From the NCBI RefSeq assembly GCF_003573545.1, contig NZ_QWET01000002.1, positions 372,001 through 436,000 of the forward strand: a stretch of 64,000 nucleotides of DNA, read 5' to 3'. The notes beneath the pieces are model-generated. The model did not search any database. It saw only the letters and a program-made list of their open reading frames with translations, and had not been told where the DNA came from. The position numbers were made by a program, and so were the translations under genes. Position 1 is the stretch's first letter; every line of letters starts with the position of its first letter. This stretch comes from Mariniphaga sediminis. GTDB lineage: Bacteria > Bacteroidota > Bacteroidia > Bacteroidales > Prolixibacteraceae. Shown in pieces: positions 17,364 through 25,972 of the stretch.

Positions 17364-17957
17364 CTAACTCTTTTTCATGTATTTTTCCAATACTGTTTTC
17401 AATTCAGTATTAATTCCCAAAGCTTTTTCCTGCGCAGCTTTAATTTTAGTTTGCGCATTTAACAAATCCCCATTTTCAATTAAAGCGGGAACCTCGGAAA
17501 CGGAGATGCTGATTCCGTCTATATCGGCCTTAATGGCATCAAGCGCCTCTTTGCCCTCCTTCCCTTTTGGAGCTATCCCCAAAAGCTGGTGGTTCTCTTC
17601 CTGCAAGGCAGTAATGGCCGATTGAGCCGAAACCAACTCGCTTTTTATTTCTTCCTTTCTGGTTTCTGTCTTCGCAACCAGTTCTGTGGCCTGCTCAGTA
17701 ATTTCTTTCAGCTTTGCCGTAACATCATTATAATTTGCAAACATTTTTGATTTCCGCGCTTCCATAACCACTATGGTGGCATTTAATGAATCCTGTAACG
17801 CAAAAAAATCTGTTTCAAGGTACATATCTGCCTGGGCTGTTTTTGCCAATTCTATCCCAGCTTTGGCGCCATCCAACTCAGCCTGGGGAAGTTTACCGCA
17901 ACACACAAAAATAAAGGCAGCAGCAAATAAGGTTAAAACGAAAAAAATTCTTTTCAT
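17364..17957 (-). CDS. Coiled-coil lipoprotein (DUF4398-like)
   Basis: 197 residues from ATG 17957; ATG 17969 would add four residues before the signal peptide. The signal ends in a lipobox with CCG (cysteine followed by GKLPQAELDGAKAG). The mature part is nearly all alpha-helix, with coiled-coil heptads (for example VTAKLKEITEQATELVAKTETRKEEIKSEL). It resembles DUF4398-type periplasmic proteins and the helical part of the neighbouring L,D-transpeptidase, which lies 200 bases downstream on the same strand. The residues after the Cys are not acidic, so it may stay on the periplasmic side. Function unknown, probably envelope-structural. Confidence 0.7.
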   Translation of the reverse strand: MKRIFFVLTLFAAAFIFVCCGKLPQAELDGAKAGIELAKTAQADMYLETDFFALQDSLNATIVVMEARKSKMFANYNDVTAKLKEITEQATELVAKTETRKEEIKSELVSAQSAITALQEENHQLLGIAPKGKEGKEALDAIKADIDGISISVSEVPALIENGDLLNAQTKIKAAQEKALGINTELKTVLEKYMKKS

Positions 17958-18073
17958 GATTTCAAACATTTAAATGATTATTTTTTTGAATGTTATTTCA
18001 TATTTCATTCATCTATTTTGACGGGCGCATAACATGAAGTAACAGAAAAAAAAATTGTAATTTTCCTGAAAAA

Positions 18074-18670
18074 ATGATCATTCAAAATCCAACTAGTGTC
18101 ATGAACGATCTCACAACAGACCAATTCACAGATGATCAAATAATTGAAAAATTAAGAAGCGAAAAGAACAATGAACTTTTCAGCGTTTTATATCGCCGTT
18201 ATTTTCCCAGGGTAAAGGATAAATGTTACAGTTTTTTAAAAAACAAATCTCAATCGGAAGAATTTGCCAACGATATTTTAAGTAAAGCATTTGAGAAACT
18301 GGAAAGCTTCCAGGGAAAATCACAGTTTTCTTCGTGGTTGTATTCCATTTCTTATAACGCAATTATAGATTACCTTCGGAAAAAGAAACAATTGCACTAC
18401 CCCAACTGGAACCAAAATAACGAACTCCCCGAAATAATCGATGAGTCAGACACTGAAATAAACGAACTGAGTTATGAAAACCTCTTGGAGGTTTTCGAAA
18501 AAATACACCCTGAAGAAAAAGCCCTGTTACTCATGAAATACCAGGATTCCTTATCTCTAAAAGAGATAGCAACCAGCCTTACTATAAGTGAAGATGCTGT
18601 TAAAATGCGTTTGAAACGGGCAAGAGCCCGGGTCGTTTACATGTATTTTAAACTGTTTAGCAATGACTAA
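18074..18670 (+). CDS. ECF-type RNA polymerase sigma factor
   Basis: 198 residues from ATG 18074; ATG 18101 (MNDLTTDQ) is equally possible. Region 2 is seen as LFSVLYRRYFPRVKDKCYSF and the -10-binding helix FSSWLYSISYNAIIDYLRKK. Region 4 has LKEIATSLTISEDAVKMRL followed by an Arg-rich end. It directs RNA polymerase to a specific promoter set. No anti-sigma gene of the FecR or zinc-finger type follows. The next genes are a PepSY-like protein and a 33-residue membrane peptide, ending at a strong terminator, so regulation may be unconventional. Confidence 0.88.
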   Translation: MIIQNPTSVMNDLTTDQFTDDQIIEKLRSEKNNELFSVLYRRYFPRVKDKCYSFLKNKSQSEEFANDILSKAFEKLESFQGKSQFSSWLYSISYNAIIDYLRKKKQLHYPNWNQNNELPEIIDESDTEINELSYENLLEVFEKIHPEEKALLLMKYQDSLSLKEIATSLTISEDAVKMRLKRARARVVYMYFKLFSND

Positions 18671-18735
18671 AAAAAAATGTAATATTCATATAACAAACCA
18701 TAAAAAAGTCTGCAACAATATCCATCCGAAAAATT

Positions 18736-19134
18736 ATGAAAAGACCACTTATAAAAATATTTAAAAGTCCGCCGAAGTCGGTTCCTGAAGCTATTCAAAA
18801 AGTACTGCTTAGTCATTTTCCCGGTGCCATTAACATTGATTGGGAACAGAAAAAAGTAAGTTACGAGGCTATTTTCTATATGAATGATATAGAACACATT
18901 GCCCGTTTTTCCCACGAAGGTATTTTAAAAGAATACAAAAAAAATCTTTGGCCCAGCGAACTGCCAAAAGAAATTGCGGATGAATGTAATAAACTAGGTG
19001 AAATTATGAATGCCATTGTCATTCTCAGAAAAGAGAACCGTTTTTTTGAGGTGATCATAAGAGATCCTGCGCTCAAACGTAACCTGCTCCTTTTTAACGA
19101 AAATGGCGACTTACTGGACTCACATAAACTCTGA
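18736..19134 (+). CDS. PepSY-like (putative beta-lactamase-inhibitor-like) protein, cytoplasmic
   Basis: 132 residues. The pattern VPEAIQKVLLSHFPGAINIDWEQKKVSYEA..F..ND matches the PepSY-like domain (DUF2874) common in Bacteroidota, where it is usually exported. Here there is no signal peptide: the N-terminus is MKRPLIKIFKSPPKS. One and a half repeats are visible, the second with RKENRFFEVIIRDPALKRNLLLFNENGDLL. It follows the sigma gene by 65 bases on the same strand and is probably co-transcribed. Its position suggests it could bind or modulate the sigma factor, but that is inference only. Confidence 0.65.
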   Translation: MKRPLIKIFKSPPKSVPEAIQKVLLSHFPGAINIDWEQKKVSYEAIFYMNDIEHIARFSHEGILKEYKKNLWPSELPKEIADECNKLGEIMNAIVILRKENRFFEVIIRDPALKRNLLLFNENGDLLDSHKL

Positions 19135-19227
19135 AATACCCCACATGTTAAAATATCTTTGAATAATTTCATCTCAAAACGTGTTACTTTTTCGCCTGGC
19201 TCCGTCAGAATAATAAATTGAAAAGTT

Positions 19228-19329
19228 ATGAATCAAAAAAATGAGGAACCGGGCAAAGGCAATAGTGTGGCATTTATTATTGGCATCGGATTGCTTATGA
19301 TACTGCTCCTAATATGGGCAGTCGTTTGA
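19228..19329 (+). CDS. 33-residue single-pass membrane peptide
   Basis: MNQKNEEPGKGNSVAFIIGI followed by a hydrophobic run to AVV: a charged N-terminus and one transmembrane helix (about 14-33) that ends the protein. ATG 19228 is preceded by GAAAAG at a suitable distance. It lies 93 bases after the PepSY-like gene on the same strand, and the only strong terminator of the unit is 44 bases downstream, so it is probably the last gene of the sigma-factor unit. Tail-anchored topology is predicted. No family recognised. Confidence 0.55.
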   Translation: MNQKNEEPGKGNSVAFIIGIGLLMILLLIWAVV

Positions 19330-19372
19330 AAAAAACTTGGACTAAAAGGAGGATAAATGATTTTCACAATGG

Positions 19373-19410
19373 AAAGGCAGGGAATAAACTCCTGCCTTTT
19401 TTATTTTTAT
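19373..19410 (+). terminator. Strong intrinsic terminator of the sigma-factor unit
   Basis: A 9-bp stem AAAGGCAGG / CCTGCCTTT with loop GAATAAACT is followed by a T-rich tract (TTTTTTATTTTT). This is a classical rho-independent terminator on the plus strand. Confidence 0.9.
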
Positions 19411-19656
19411 GTTAGAAACTGTTATCAAATACCAAAATATACACCACATTTGATTACCTTCACATAAGAGATGGACTTAAGGAGTCCCAACAGATGTGAG
19501 AAACTTTTGGAAATGGTTCCGGTTGAACCGGGCAATGGGAAGTAAAAAACAGAAATAAAATGGTGATGAATAAATTTTTCATAATGAATCATGATCCTAA
19601 ATTTTATGGAAGTTCTCCCCATGGCCATCAGGATACCTCAAAAATGAATAATTAGG
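19411..19656. other. Intergenic region with two small hairpins
   Basis: The stretch from 19330 to 19656 holds the terminator above and then about 245 bases with no credible gene. Two small inverted repeats are visible: GGACT-TAAGG-AGTCC near 19471-19485 and CCGGTT-G-AACCGG near 19519-19531. Neither has a T-run. The promoter of the following oxidoreductase must lie here, but no TAnnTTTG box was recognised. Confidence 0.4.
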
Positions 19657-20328
19657 ATGCGCATGAAACAAACGGCAAATGTCATTGGAGCAACCGGGCT
19701 GGTGGGGAAACAACTGGTACATTTACTTTTGCAGAATGATCAGTTTGAAAAAGTACGCATTTTTGTCCGGCGCAATACGGAAATGCAACATCCGAAACTG
19801 ACTCAGGAAGTTGTTGATTTTAGCAACGAAAAAACCTGGGGCGAAAAACTGACGGGAGACATCCTCTTTTCGGCATTGGGAACGACCTTAAAACAAGCCG
19901 GAAGTAAAGAAAAGGAATATGAAGTGGATTTTACATACAACCTGAATTTTGCCCGGAAAGCCAAAGAAAACGGAATAGAAAATTACGTACTGGTTTCTTC
20001 GGTTGGTGCCAATCCCAGGTCGCGAATTTTTTACACCCGCATGAAAGGTGAACTGGATAAAGCTGTGGCTAACCTTAACTTCAAGAAACTGGCCATACTA
20101 AGGCCTTCTTCCCTGACTGGAGAGCGTAGAGAAAAACGTTGGATGGAAAATATTTCCATTCCCGTTGCACGCCTGGTAACCCGATTCGTTTTTAAGAAAT
20201 ACCGCCCCATTGAAGATAGAACAGTTGCACAAGCGATGATTAATGCGGCCATAAATTCCCATACTGAAAAAACAATCTGGGAGGCCGATGAAATTTTTAA
20301 ACTAGCCAATACAATTCCTTTCAACTAA
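19657..20328 (+). CDS. NAD(P)H-binding oxidoreductase (TIP30/NmrA-like SDR)
   Basis: 223 residues (ATG 19657; ATG 19663 also possible). The N-terminal Rossmann motif is ANVIGATGLVGKQLVHLLL with an NADP-type RRN after beta-2. SSVGANPRSRIFYTRMKGELDKAV supplies the Ser and Tyr/Lys positions of atypical SDRs of the HTATIP2/TIP30 group. These proteins bind NADPH; in bacteria the substrate is unknown. The gene follows a strong terminator and precedes a small membrane protein by 51 bases. It is a different subgroup from the SDR-like protein at 7485. Confidence 0.82.
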   Translation: MRMKQTANVIGATGLVGKQLVHLLLQNDQFEKVRIFVRRNTEMQHPKLTQEVVDFSNEKTWGEKLTGDILFSALGTTLKQAGSKEKEYEVDFTYNLNFARKAKENGIENYVLVSSVGANPRSRIFYTRMKGELDKAVANLNFKKLAILRPSSLTGERREKRWMENISIPVARLVTRFVFKKYRPIEDRTVAQAMINAAINSHTEKTIWEADEIFKLANTIPFN

Positions 20329-20379
20329 AGTCTGAAAAAAGTGTTTCTTTCTAATATATAATGTATAAATTTAAAAATC

Positions 20380-20820
20380 ATGTACACAGGATTACTTCAC
20401 ACCCACAATCTCTTTCGCTGGTTAGTTTTAATTGTATTGTTGCTGGCAATTGTTTCTGCATTTACAGGCTGGTTCAGTAAAAGAGAGTGGTCGAAACGGG
20501 ACAATATGTTGGGATTGGTACTTACTATTTTCGTTGACATTCAATTCTTGGTTGGACTAATACTCTACGCGTTTGTAAGTCCGCTCACCAAAGCAGCTTT
20601 TGCCGATTTCGGTGCAGCTATGAAAAATGCCGATTTACGTTTCTACGCAGTAGAACATATCCTGATGATGCTCGTTGCCCTGGTTTTTGTCCATATCGGA
20701 AAAAGCAAATCCAAAAAAGCTGCCATACCAGTAAAAAAACACTGCTCTGCCGCAATCTGGTACAGCCTTGCCCTCATTCTGGTACTGGCCGGAATTCCAT
20801 GGGACAGAGCATTCTTTTAA
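20380..20820 (+). CDS. Small four-helix membrane protein (cytochrome b-like)
   Basis: 146 residues with four predicted transmembrane helices: about 11-30, 45-68, 89-106 and 124-141. Histidines lie at the membrane edge and within helices (LLHTHNLFRW, EHILMMLVALVFVHIG), a layout that leads to annotation as cytochrome b-like in Bacteroidota. Heme binding is not shown. It is followed after 57 bases by the 1159-residue gene on the same strand; whether they share a transcript is unclear. A role in respiration or redox balance is only inferred. Confidence 0.65.
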   Translation: MYTGLLHTHNLFRWLVLIVLLLAIVSAFTGWFSKREWSKRDNMLGLVLTIFVDIQFLVGLILYAFVSPLTKAAFADFGAAMKNADLRFYAVEHILMMLVALVFVHIGKSKSKKAAIPVKKHCSAAIWYSLALILVLAGIPWDRAFF

Positions 20821-20877
20821 CCCAAGACACACAACCAATCTTATTCAAAATACTGACGGTTAAAATATTTTCGACAG

Positions 20878-23800
20878 ATGAAAAACGATGAAAAGGATAT
20901 CCAGAAATCCAGAAAAAAAGACAGAAGGGAAATGATTCAATACATCAACCTGCAACTGGCTTCGTTAGGACAGCCATTGTTTACAGGTGAGGCGGAAGAA
21001 GGGGCTAAATACGCAGGAGCCCGTTTTATTTCACTTACCGAAGGGTTGATTAGCAGCTTTCGTGAAAAATCGAGACTGCTTGCCGGACATCTCTCCCCTC
21101 CTGATTTTCGTATTCAGGAATTTATAGATGATTATTTAAAAGACACTGGTTTCGATAAACCCTGCCGGTTGCCAAATGACACGCTTGTATTAAACCAGCC
21201 TGGGATGGCCCGCGAAGTGAGTCTCCCTCCCAACGGAAACTCATTTAAAAACGATCTGTTGAGTTCTTACCGGCTCAAACAGGGAATTCTGAACAACCCG
21301 GCAGCCGACAAGCGTACAACCAAAGGGACATTTCATATTGTGGAAGGCGGACTTCCGGTAGCCCTCGATAAAAAGGAAGTACCTAAAATTGCGTTTGCGC
21401 ACATGTTACACGCGGCGCTTCATCCGTCGGACGAGATAAATATTCTTCCCTTTACATCGAACCAGAAGGATAAAGCCAAACTAATGGTTTCGCTTTTACT
21501 ACGACCAGTGGTTTGCCCGGAGGTGAAAGGAGTAATCAGTGAAAAAAGTATGGAAATCCGCTTTTTCGCCCCCGGAAGCCTGGTGAGTAATCTCGATTTT
21601 GTGGAAACCATTTTTGGAAATGCAGGAGACCACAACCTCGCAGAAAACGATGCGGCGCTGGACATTGAACACTGGACCGGCCACACCGGGTGCATTATTT
21701 TGGCGCCACACCTTACCAAACTAAAAAAGAAAGACATCGGTCTGCCCCATTTCAATGATGCCACCGAACGCCAGCGGCTCAACGGCATGTGCTGGAAGGA
21801 TGAAAACGAACTTTATAATGATGGCGGCGCCTTTAAAGTCACTTGTCGCGACGACCGGGGCGTGGTGGTAACACTTATTGCCGACAACTATTACGGATAC
21901 TCGAAAAAAGAGATAAAAACGCAGATAAGCTACTCTGCCAACCTTTACGGACTGGTTGAAGAAGAACATGCAGGTGGTGCCATTGCTTTCCCTCGGGGAA
22001 ATATGGGAGACAATATTTTTGGAGAGCCGTTCTCCGGAAAGTTTAACAACAAATATACTTTTGAGGAAGTAAAAAACCTGCTGGCCGGAAAAATCGACGT
22101 AATGCCGGAAAACTATGCGATCGATAAAAAATATCCGGACATCATTTATATTCATGAACATGCTGACATTGATCTGGAAAAAGGTGCAGTTATCTGGAAG
22201 CATAATGGCAAAGAACAAAAACTGAAACTGTCGCCCCAAAAAATTTACATCCATCCTTCGGGACACAAGTTTCAACTTGTAAAACACCCGGAACAGCAGT
22301 TGTGGCGAATTGTAGACACAGCACCGGAAGGTATTTTCTGCCACAAACCCAGCACGGTTTCCGGAGGGGGAAAATCCGAAATATCCAAATCGATGCAGAA
22401 TGCCATTAAATACGGTTCATTTTACATCCAGGATCTGGAAAAAGACTCAGAAATGGTGGATATGCTCATTCAATACGACTATTCCAACCGCTGGAAATCC
22501 ATTTACCCGGATGCGCGCCCATCCAGACCCTTCCTGAGTCCGCACCGGACACTGGGCTCCGCAGTGAAACTGCTTACTCCATCCGATCAGTACAGCGATA
22601 AATACAACCGTTTTCTGGAAAGTATTCCCATCCATGTAAAAAACCTGGCGCTGTATATCAAAAGAATGTACCGCACCCATCAGGATAAAGGGACCTGGAA
22701 GGAATACCTGAATGTGGAAATAGTGAATGGCAGAGACGGAAATGCCTTGCGCTACAAACACAATAAAATTGTAGCAAGCTACGCACGAATAGGTTTTAGC
22801 CCTGAAGGAAAATGGTATTTACATAAATTGCGCTCCGACTTTATTCCCAGCGAAAAAATCCAGATGGAAGATGACATTACGGCTTCCATTACTGTGCCGG
22901 CCAACCGGTTAAACCATTTAAATCCTGAATACAGGAATAAAAGCGTGAAGCTGGTTTCCAACTGCGAAAGCTTCCTCTTTCAACGGCCGGATGAAGCGAT
23001 AATAAGAGGTTACGACAAGGAAGCCGAAGCAGATATTGTACGCAACAATACCTTCCTTACCAACTATGAACCGCTGACGCGCGAGGACGCCACCGAAATT
23101 TATGAGGATGCCATCCGCTTCGATGAGTATACTGCCCCTGTGCAGGATCTGATTAAAAAGGTAGCTGAAGGACATAAAGATTGTTATTTTGTTTCGCCTG
23201 CCCACACACGTGTCGTGAATGGCGTTCCGACCAACAACCCGCGTTACCTGCAGGTCAACCGGTTTAAACATGAAAACCAGGAAACTTACCTTGCCGAAAC
23301 AGGAATCAGGTTATTCAGAAAAGTTCCGGCAGAGAACCCTGTTCATTTGCCGGTGAACGCTGTGCTTCCCGGGCGGCGCAACAACCCTGCAGAAAGGGAA
23401 AAAGGCATCCGTCCGCTCAGTGTCTATAACCCGATTCATTACCAGGAAATCCCGGAACTGTTCATGGATTTCATCTGTAGCCTCACCGGAAAGTCACCTT
23501 CCACCACAGGAGCAGGCTCCGAAGGGGCGCTCACCAAAGGGCCGTTCAATATGCTCGTGCCAACTACCGATCTGAACAATGCCTTGCTCTCCTACATTCT
23601 TTCCGAGTACCAGGGATTCAGTTCGGCTGCCGGATACATCGGGCAATACAAACGGTTTGATCATGATATCAGTATCCTCGTCCCGGAAATATGGGCCCGC
23701 CTTGAACCCGATGACAGAGATGCTCAAAAGCTTATCAGTCATAACTGCCTCGAAAAACTGGAAGATTTTGAATACAACGGAGAAAAAATCCTGGCCAGTC

Positions 23801-24357
23801 GCCTCGGTTATCGTATCAATGAGAACTTTGCCTTCCGCTGTATGAACAGGCTTTTCGATGAGCCATTAGCTGTATTTAACGACAAAATGCTCCGGCCTGA
23901 ACTTCAGGATATGGAAGAATATGTTGACGGAATTAAAAACATTGTAGAAGCTCAACAAAAAGTAGCGCTTCAGTACTTTGAAGAAGGCAGTGTGGAAGCA
24001 GCTATTCCTCCCCTGAAAATCCTTCTGCACATTATGGCCTATGGGCACTACGAAGGAAAAGAGCTGAGCAGCCCGGAACTCCGAAAGGAATTCGACAGGG
24101 ATTTTGTACTACAAACAGACTGGTACAAAGAACGGCTAAGGCTGAAACAACAAAAGGATACAGCCTTCCTGAATAAACAAATCCGGTACCTGAAAGATTT
24201 TATGTCGGATCCGAACAACCAGGAGCTGGTTGAAAAAATGGAAATTTCGGGTCGGTTGCAAAGCGCTTTCAACAACCTGCAACATGTTGAATCTGACAAG
24301 TATCTGGATGAACTGGTGGGTACTATTGGTGCCGATCCACTATTCAGAGGGAAATAA
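20878..24357 (+). CDS. Putative PPi-type phosphoenolpyruvate carboxykinase
   Basis: 1159 residues, no signal peptide and no transmembrane segment. The size fits PPi-dependent PEP carboxykinase (known members are about 1100-1200 residues, twice the GTP enzyme), which interconverts oxaloacetate plus PPi with PEP, CO2 and Pi. A P-loop-like segment STVSGGGKSEISKSM (K499) and an upstream NYYGYSKKEIKTQISYSANLYG stretch can be matched by eye to the kinase-1a loop and the Tyr/Lys substrate region of classical PEPCKs. This is inference from size, motifs and memory, not an alignment. It is flanked by a cytochrome b-like protein and an unknown gene. Alternative: another large unknown PEPCK-fold enzyme. 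Confidence 0.6.
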   Translation: MKNDEKDIQKSRKKDRREMIQYINLQLASLGQPLFTGEAEEGAKYAGARFISLTEGLISSFREKSRLLAGHLSPPDFRIQEFIDDYLKDTGFDKPCRLPNDTLVLNQPGMAREVSLPPNGNSFKNDLLSSYRLKQGILNNPAADKRTTKGTFHIVEGGLPVALDKKEVPKIAFAHMLHAALHPSDEINILPFTSNQKDKAKLMVSLLLRPVVCPEVKGVISEKSMEIRFFAPGSLVSNLDFVETIFGNAGDHNLAENDAALDIEHWTGHTGCIILAPHLTKLKKKDIGLPHFNDATERQRLNGMCWKDENELYNDGGAFKVTCRDDRGVVVTLIADNYYGYSKKEIKTQISYSANLYGLVEEEHAGGAIAFPRGNMGDNIFGEPFSGKFNNKYTFEEVKNLLAGKIDVMPENYAIDKKYPDIIYIHEHADIDLEKGAVIWKHNGKEQKLKLSPQKIYIHPSGHKFQLVKHPEQQLWRIVDTAPEGIFCHKPSTVSGGGKSEISKSMQNAIKYGSFYIQDLEKDSEMVDMLIQYDYSNRWKSIYPDARPSRPFLSPHRTLGSAVKLLTPSDQYSDKYNRFLESIPIHVKNLALYIKRMYRTHQDKGTWKEYLNVEIVNGRDGNALRYKHNKIVASYARIGFSPEGKWYLHKLRSDFIPSEKIQMEDDITASITVPANRLNHLNPEYRNKSVKLVSNCESFLFQRPDEAIIRGYDKEAEADIVRNNTFLTNYEPLTREDATEIYEDAIRFDEYTAPVQDLIKKVAEGHKDCYFVSPAHTRVVNGVPTNNPRYLQVNRFKHENQETYLAETGIRLFRKVPAENPVHLPVNAVLPGRRNNPAEREKGIRPLSVYNPIHYQEIPELFMDFICSLTGKSPSTTGAGSEGALTKGPFNMLVPTTDLNNALLSYILSEYQGFSSAAGYIGQYKRFDHDISILVPEIWARLEPDDRDAQKLISHNCLEKLEDFEYNGEKILASRLGYRINENFAFRCMNRLFDEPLAVFNDKMLRPELQDMEEYVDGIKNIVEAQQKVALQYFEEGSVEAAIPPLKILLHIMAYGHYEGKELSSPELRKEFDRDFVLQTDWYKERLRLKQQKDTAFLNKQIRYLKDFMSDPNNQELVEKMEISGRLQSAFNNLQHVESDKYLDELVGTIGADPLFRGK

Positions 24358-24361
24358 TTGA

Positions 24362-24399
24362 TTAATCCCTGGCAGGTTTCAAAGCCTGTCAGGGATTAA
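24362..24399 (+). terminator. Long hairpin after the PPi-PEPCK-like gene
   Basis: Arms TTAATCCCTGGCAGG and CCTGTCAGGGATTAA pair over 15 bp with one mismatch around an 8-base loop, just after the stop at 24357. It is followed by A's rather than T's, so it is a 3'-end structure more than a textbook terminator. Confidence 0.5.
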
Positions 24400-24434
24400 A
24401 AAAAAAACAGCCTGCCGAAACTTCAGCAGACTGC
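24398..24434 (-). terminator. Intrinsic terminator of the leftward unknown gene
   Basis: On the minus strand CAGTCTGC / GCAGGCTG (8 bp with one G-U pair, loop TGAAGTTTCG) is followed by ten T's. It lies just downstream of the gene ending at 24459. Confidence 0.85.
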
Positions 24435-24458
24435 TTTTACAGCTAATTATCAGACAGT

Positions 24459-25139
24459 TTAAAGATTTACCATAACTTTATAGAAATTAAATTCGTCCCG
24501 TTTGATGGGATCAAACTGGTAATAGGCAGCTGCAAGGCGACATATATCCTGGACGATTTCATAAATTTCGATTACATCTTTTTGAGCAAAGGTATTCAAC
24601 TCGTTTTCGCTTTCCAGCGCTTCGAAACAACACTTGAAGTCTTCAATCTGCCGGGCTGTTTCCAGAATCTTATGAAATAAAGAATCCGGAACACCTTTGT
24701 CAGAAATCTTTTTCCGGGTATCCTCATCAAGGTTCTCGGCAAAAGTAACCAGAAACTTGTATAAACTCAGATGATCCCCATTCTTGGCGTCGCTGAAATA
24801 ATCGTTGTATCCCAGTTTCTTAAAAACTTCTTTAACAAAAGGTTTATCTTTTTTAAAATCCACTTTTAATGCTGCCCGAAGAACTTTAAGGCTTTGAAGC
24901 CCTGCCACCAACACCTCATGCCACTCCCGGTATTTCTCATCTTTAATGCTGTCAAAGCTTTCAGCATAATACTTTTCAATGGTATCATTTATCCAAACAT
25001 TAAGGGAAATGGCATATTCAGGATCCCATTCATTCCGGATGCTGGACAATTCGTAAATGTTTTCCTTAAATGATTTGGCAATTTTCTGACAGGCCAGAAT
25101 GGTGGCTGTGCTGGTCGGACAAGCAGTTGCGGTTTCCAT
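24459..25139 (-). CDS. Conserved unknown, soluble all-helical protein
   Basis: 226 residues, no signal peptide or transmembrane segment. It is predicted to be all alpha-helical and acidic, with several Cys (TACPTST near the start, DFKCCFEALE near 165-175, QDICRLA near 200). No catalytic motif is recognised. ATG 25139 is preceded by a -7 box at 25169-25176, and a strong terminator follows, so it is a single-gene unit. It lies between the putative PPi-PEPCK gene and the end of the his cluster but is separated from both. Function unknown. Confidence 0.7.
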   Translation of the reverse strand: METATACPTSTATILACQKIAKSFKENIYELSSIRNEWDPEYAISLNVWINDTIEKYYAESFDSIKDEKYREWHEVLVAGLQSLKVLRAALKVDFKKDKPFVKEVFKKLGYNDYFSDAKNGDHLSLYKFLVTFAENLDEDTRKKISDKGVPDSLFHKILETARQIEDFKCCFEALESENELNTFAQKDVIEIYEIVQDICRLAAAYYQFDPIKRDEFNFYKVMVNL

Positions 25140-25168
25140 GATATAGTTTTTTTGAGTTAGCAGTAATA

Positions 25169-25176
25169 CAAAACTA
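25169..25176 (-). promoter_or_regulatory. Candidate -7 promoter element of the unknown gene
   Basis: Read leftward, TAGTTTTG fits TAnnTTTG and lies 29 bases upstream of ATG 25139. No -33 TTG at the usual spacing. Confidence 0.45.
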
Positions 25177-25319
25177 CCAACTTATACGCAAAACTCCCTG
25201 AAAATGATAAAAAATATAAAATGTTTTACAGTTATGTTTTGAAACTATGTTACATAACAATTTTTTAAAAGAGGGGTTAAAGCAAAAATCCACCGAAGGT
25301 ACAGCCACAGGCCTGCAAA

Positions 25320-25937
25320 CTATTTGTGCCGCTTTTTCAATTCTTTAACCACATCTTCCAAACGGTAGCCTTTGTGCGTAAGTAAAACAATAAGATGGTA
25401 AATCAGATCACCTGCTTCATAAATAAAATTCTCATCATCGTTGGCCATAGCACCAATAATGGTTTCAACGGCTTCCTCTCCCACCTTCTGTGAAATTTTG
25501 GATGTTCCCTTTTGAAAAAGAGATGTAGTATAAGACCCTTCAGGCATCTCCTGTTTCCGCTTATCAATAAAACTCTGCAGATATTCCAGAAACTGAATAT
25601 CGGCCTCTTTATTCGTTTCTGAAAAGCAGGTATCGGCGCCGGTATGGCAAACCGGTCCAACCGGATTAGCTTTAACAAGCAAAGTATCTTTATCGCAATC
25701 AACCAGTATGGAAACCACATTCAGAAAGTTACCGGATTCCTCACCTTTTGTCCATAACCGGTTTTTGGTACGGCTGAAAAAGGTTACCTTTCCTGTTTCG
25801 GTGGTTTTTTGCAGGGCTTCCTTATTCATAAACCCCACCATTAACACCTTCTGTGTTGAATTATCCTGAATAACTGCCGGAACCAAGCCGTTTAGTTTAT
25901 TGAAATCTATTTGTTCTATACCTGAAAACTCCATCAT
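25320..25937 (-). CDS. hisIE: Bifunctional phosphoribosyl-AMP cyclohydrolase / phosphoribosyl-ATP pyrophosphatase HisIE
   Basis: 205 residues. The HisI part (about 1-110) has LVPAVIQDNSTQKVLMVGFM, the SRTKNRLWTKGE segment and zinc-ligand cysteines (VDCDKDTLL, GPVCHTGADTC). The HisE part (about 115-205) has the all-helical pattern SYTTSLFQKG, KVGEEAVETIIGA and EAGDLIYHLIVLL. It carries out steps 2 and 3 of histidine biosynthesis in the cytoplasm. It is the last gene of the leftward cluster, 35 bases after hisF. Two adjacent ATGs (25937, 25934) are possible starts. Confidence 0.95.
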   Translation of the reverse strand: MMEFSGIEQIDFNKLNGLVPAVIQDNSTQKVLMVGFMNKEALQKTTETGKVTFFSRTKNRLWTKGEESGNFLNVVSILVDCDKDTLLVKANPVGPVCHTGADTCFSETNKEADIQFLEYLQSFIDKRKQEMPEGSYTTSLFQKGTSKISQKVGEEAVETIIGAMANDDENFIYEAGDLIYHLIVLLTHKGYRLEDVVKELKKRHK

Positions 25938-25972
25938 AATAATAATTTGCCGCGAATTTAACGATTTACAAA

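Noticed and set aside
19357-19467. A 36-codon frame preceded by a perfect AAAAGGAGG ribosome site
   Set aside because: It runs straight through the strong terminator at 19373-19410, and its composition (many Phe, Tyr and Asn codons from the T-run) is not protein-like.
19425-19628. A 67-codon leftward frame between the terminator and the oxidoreductase gene
   Set aside because: No recognisable domain, and the region contains only weak hairpins; it is likely a chance frame.
24362-24399. A tRNA or riboswitch in the hairpin region after the PPi-PEPCK-like gene
   Set aside because: Only two simple hairpins are present, one with a T-run on the minus strand; no cloverleaf or conserved aptamer core.
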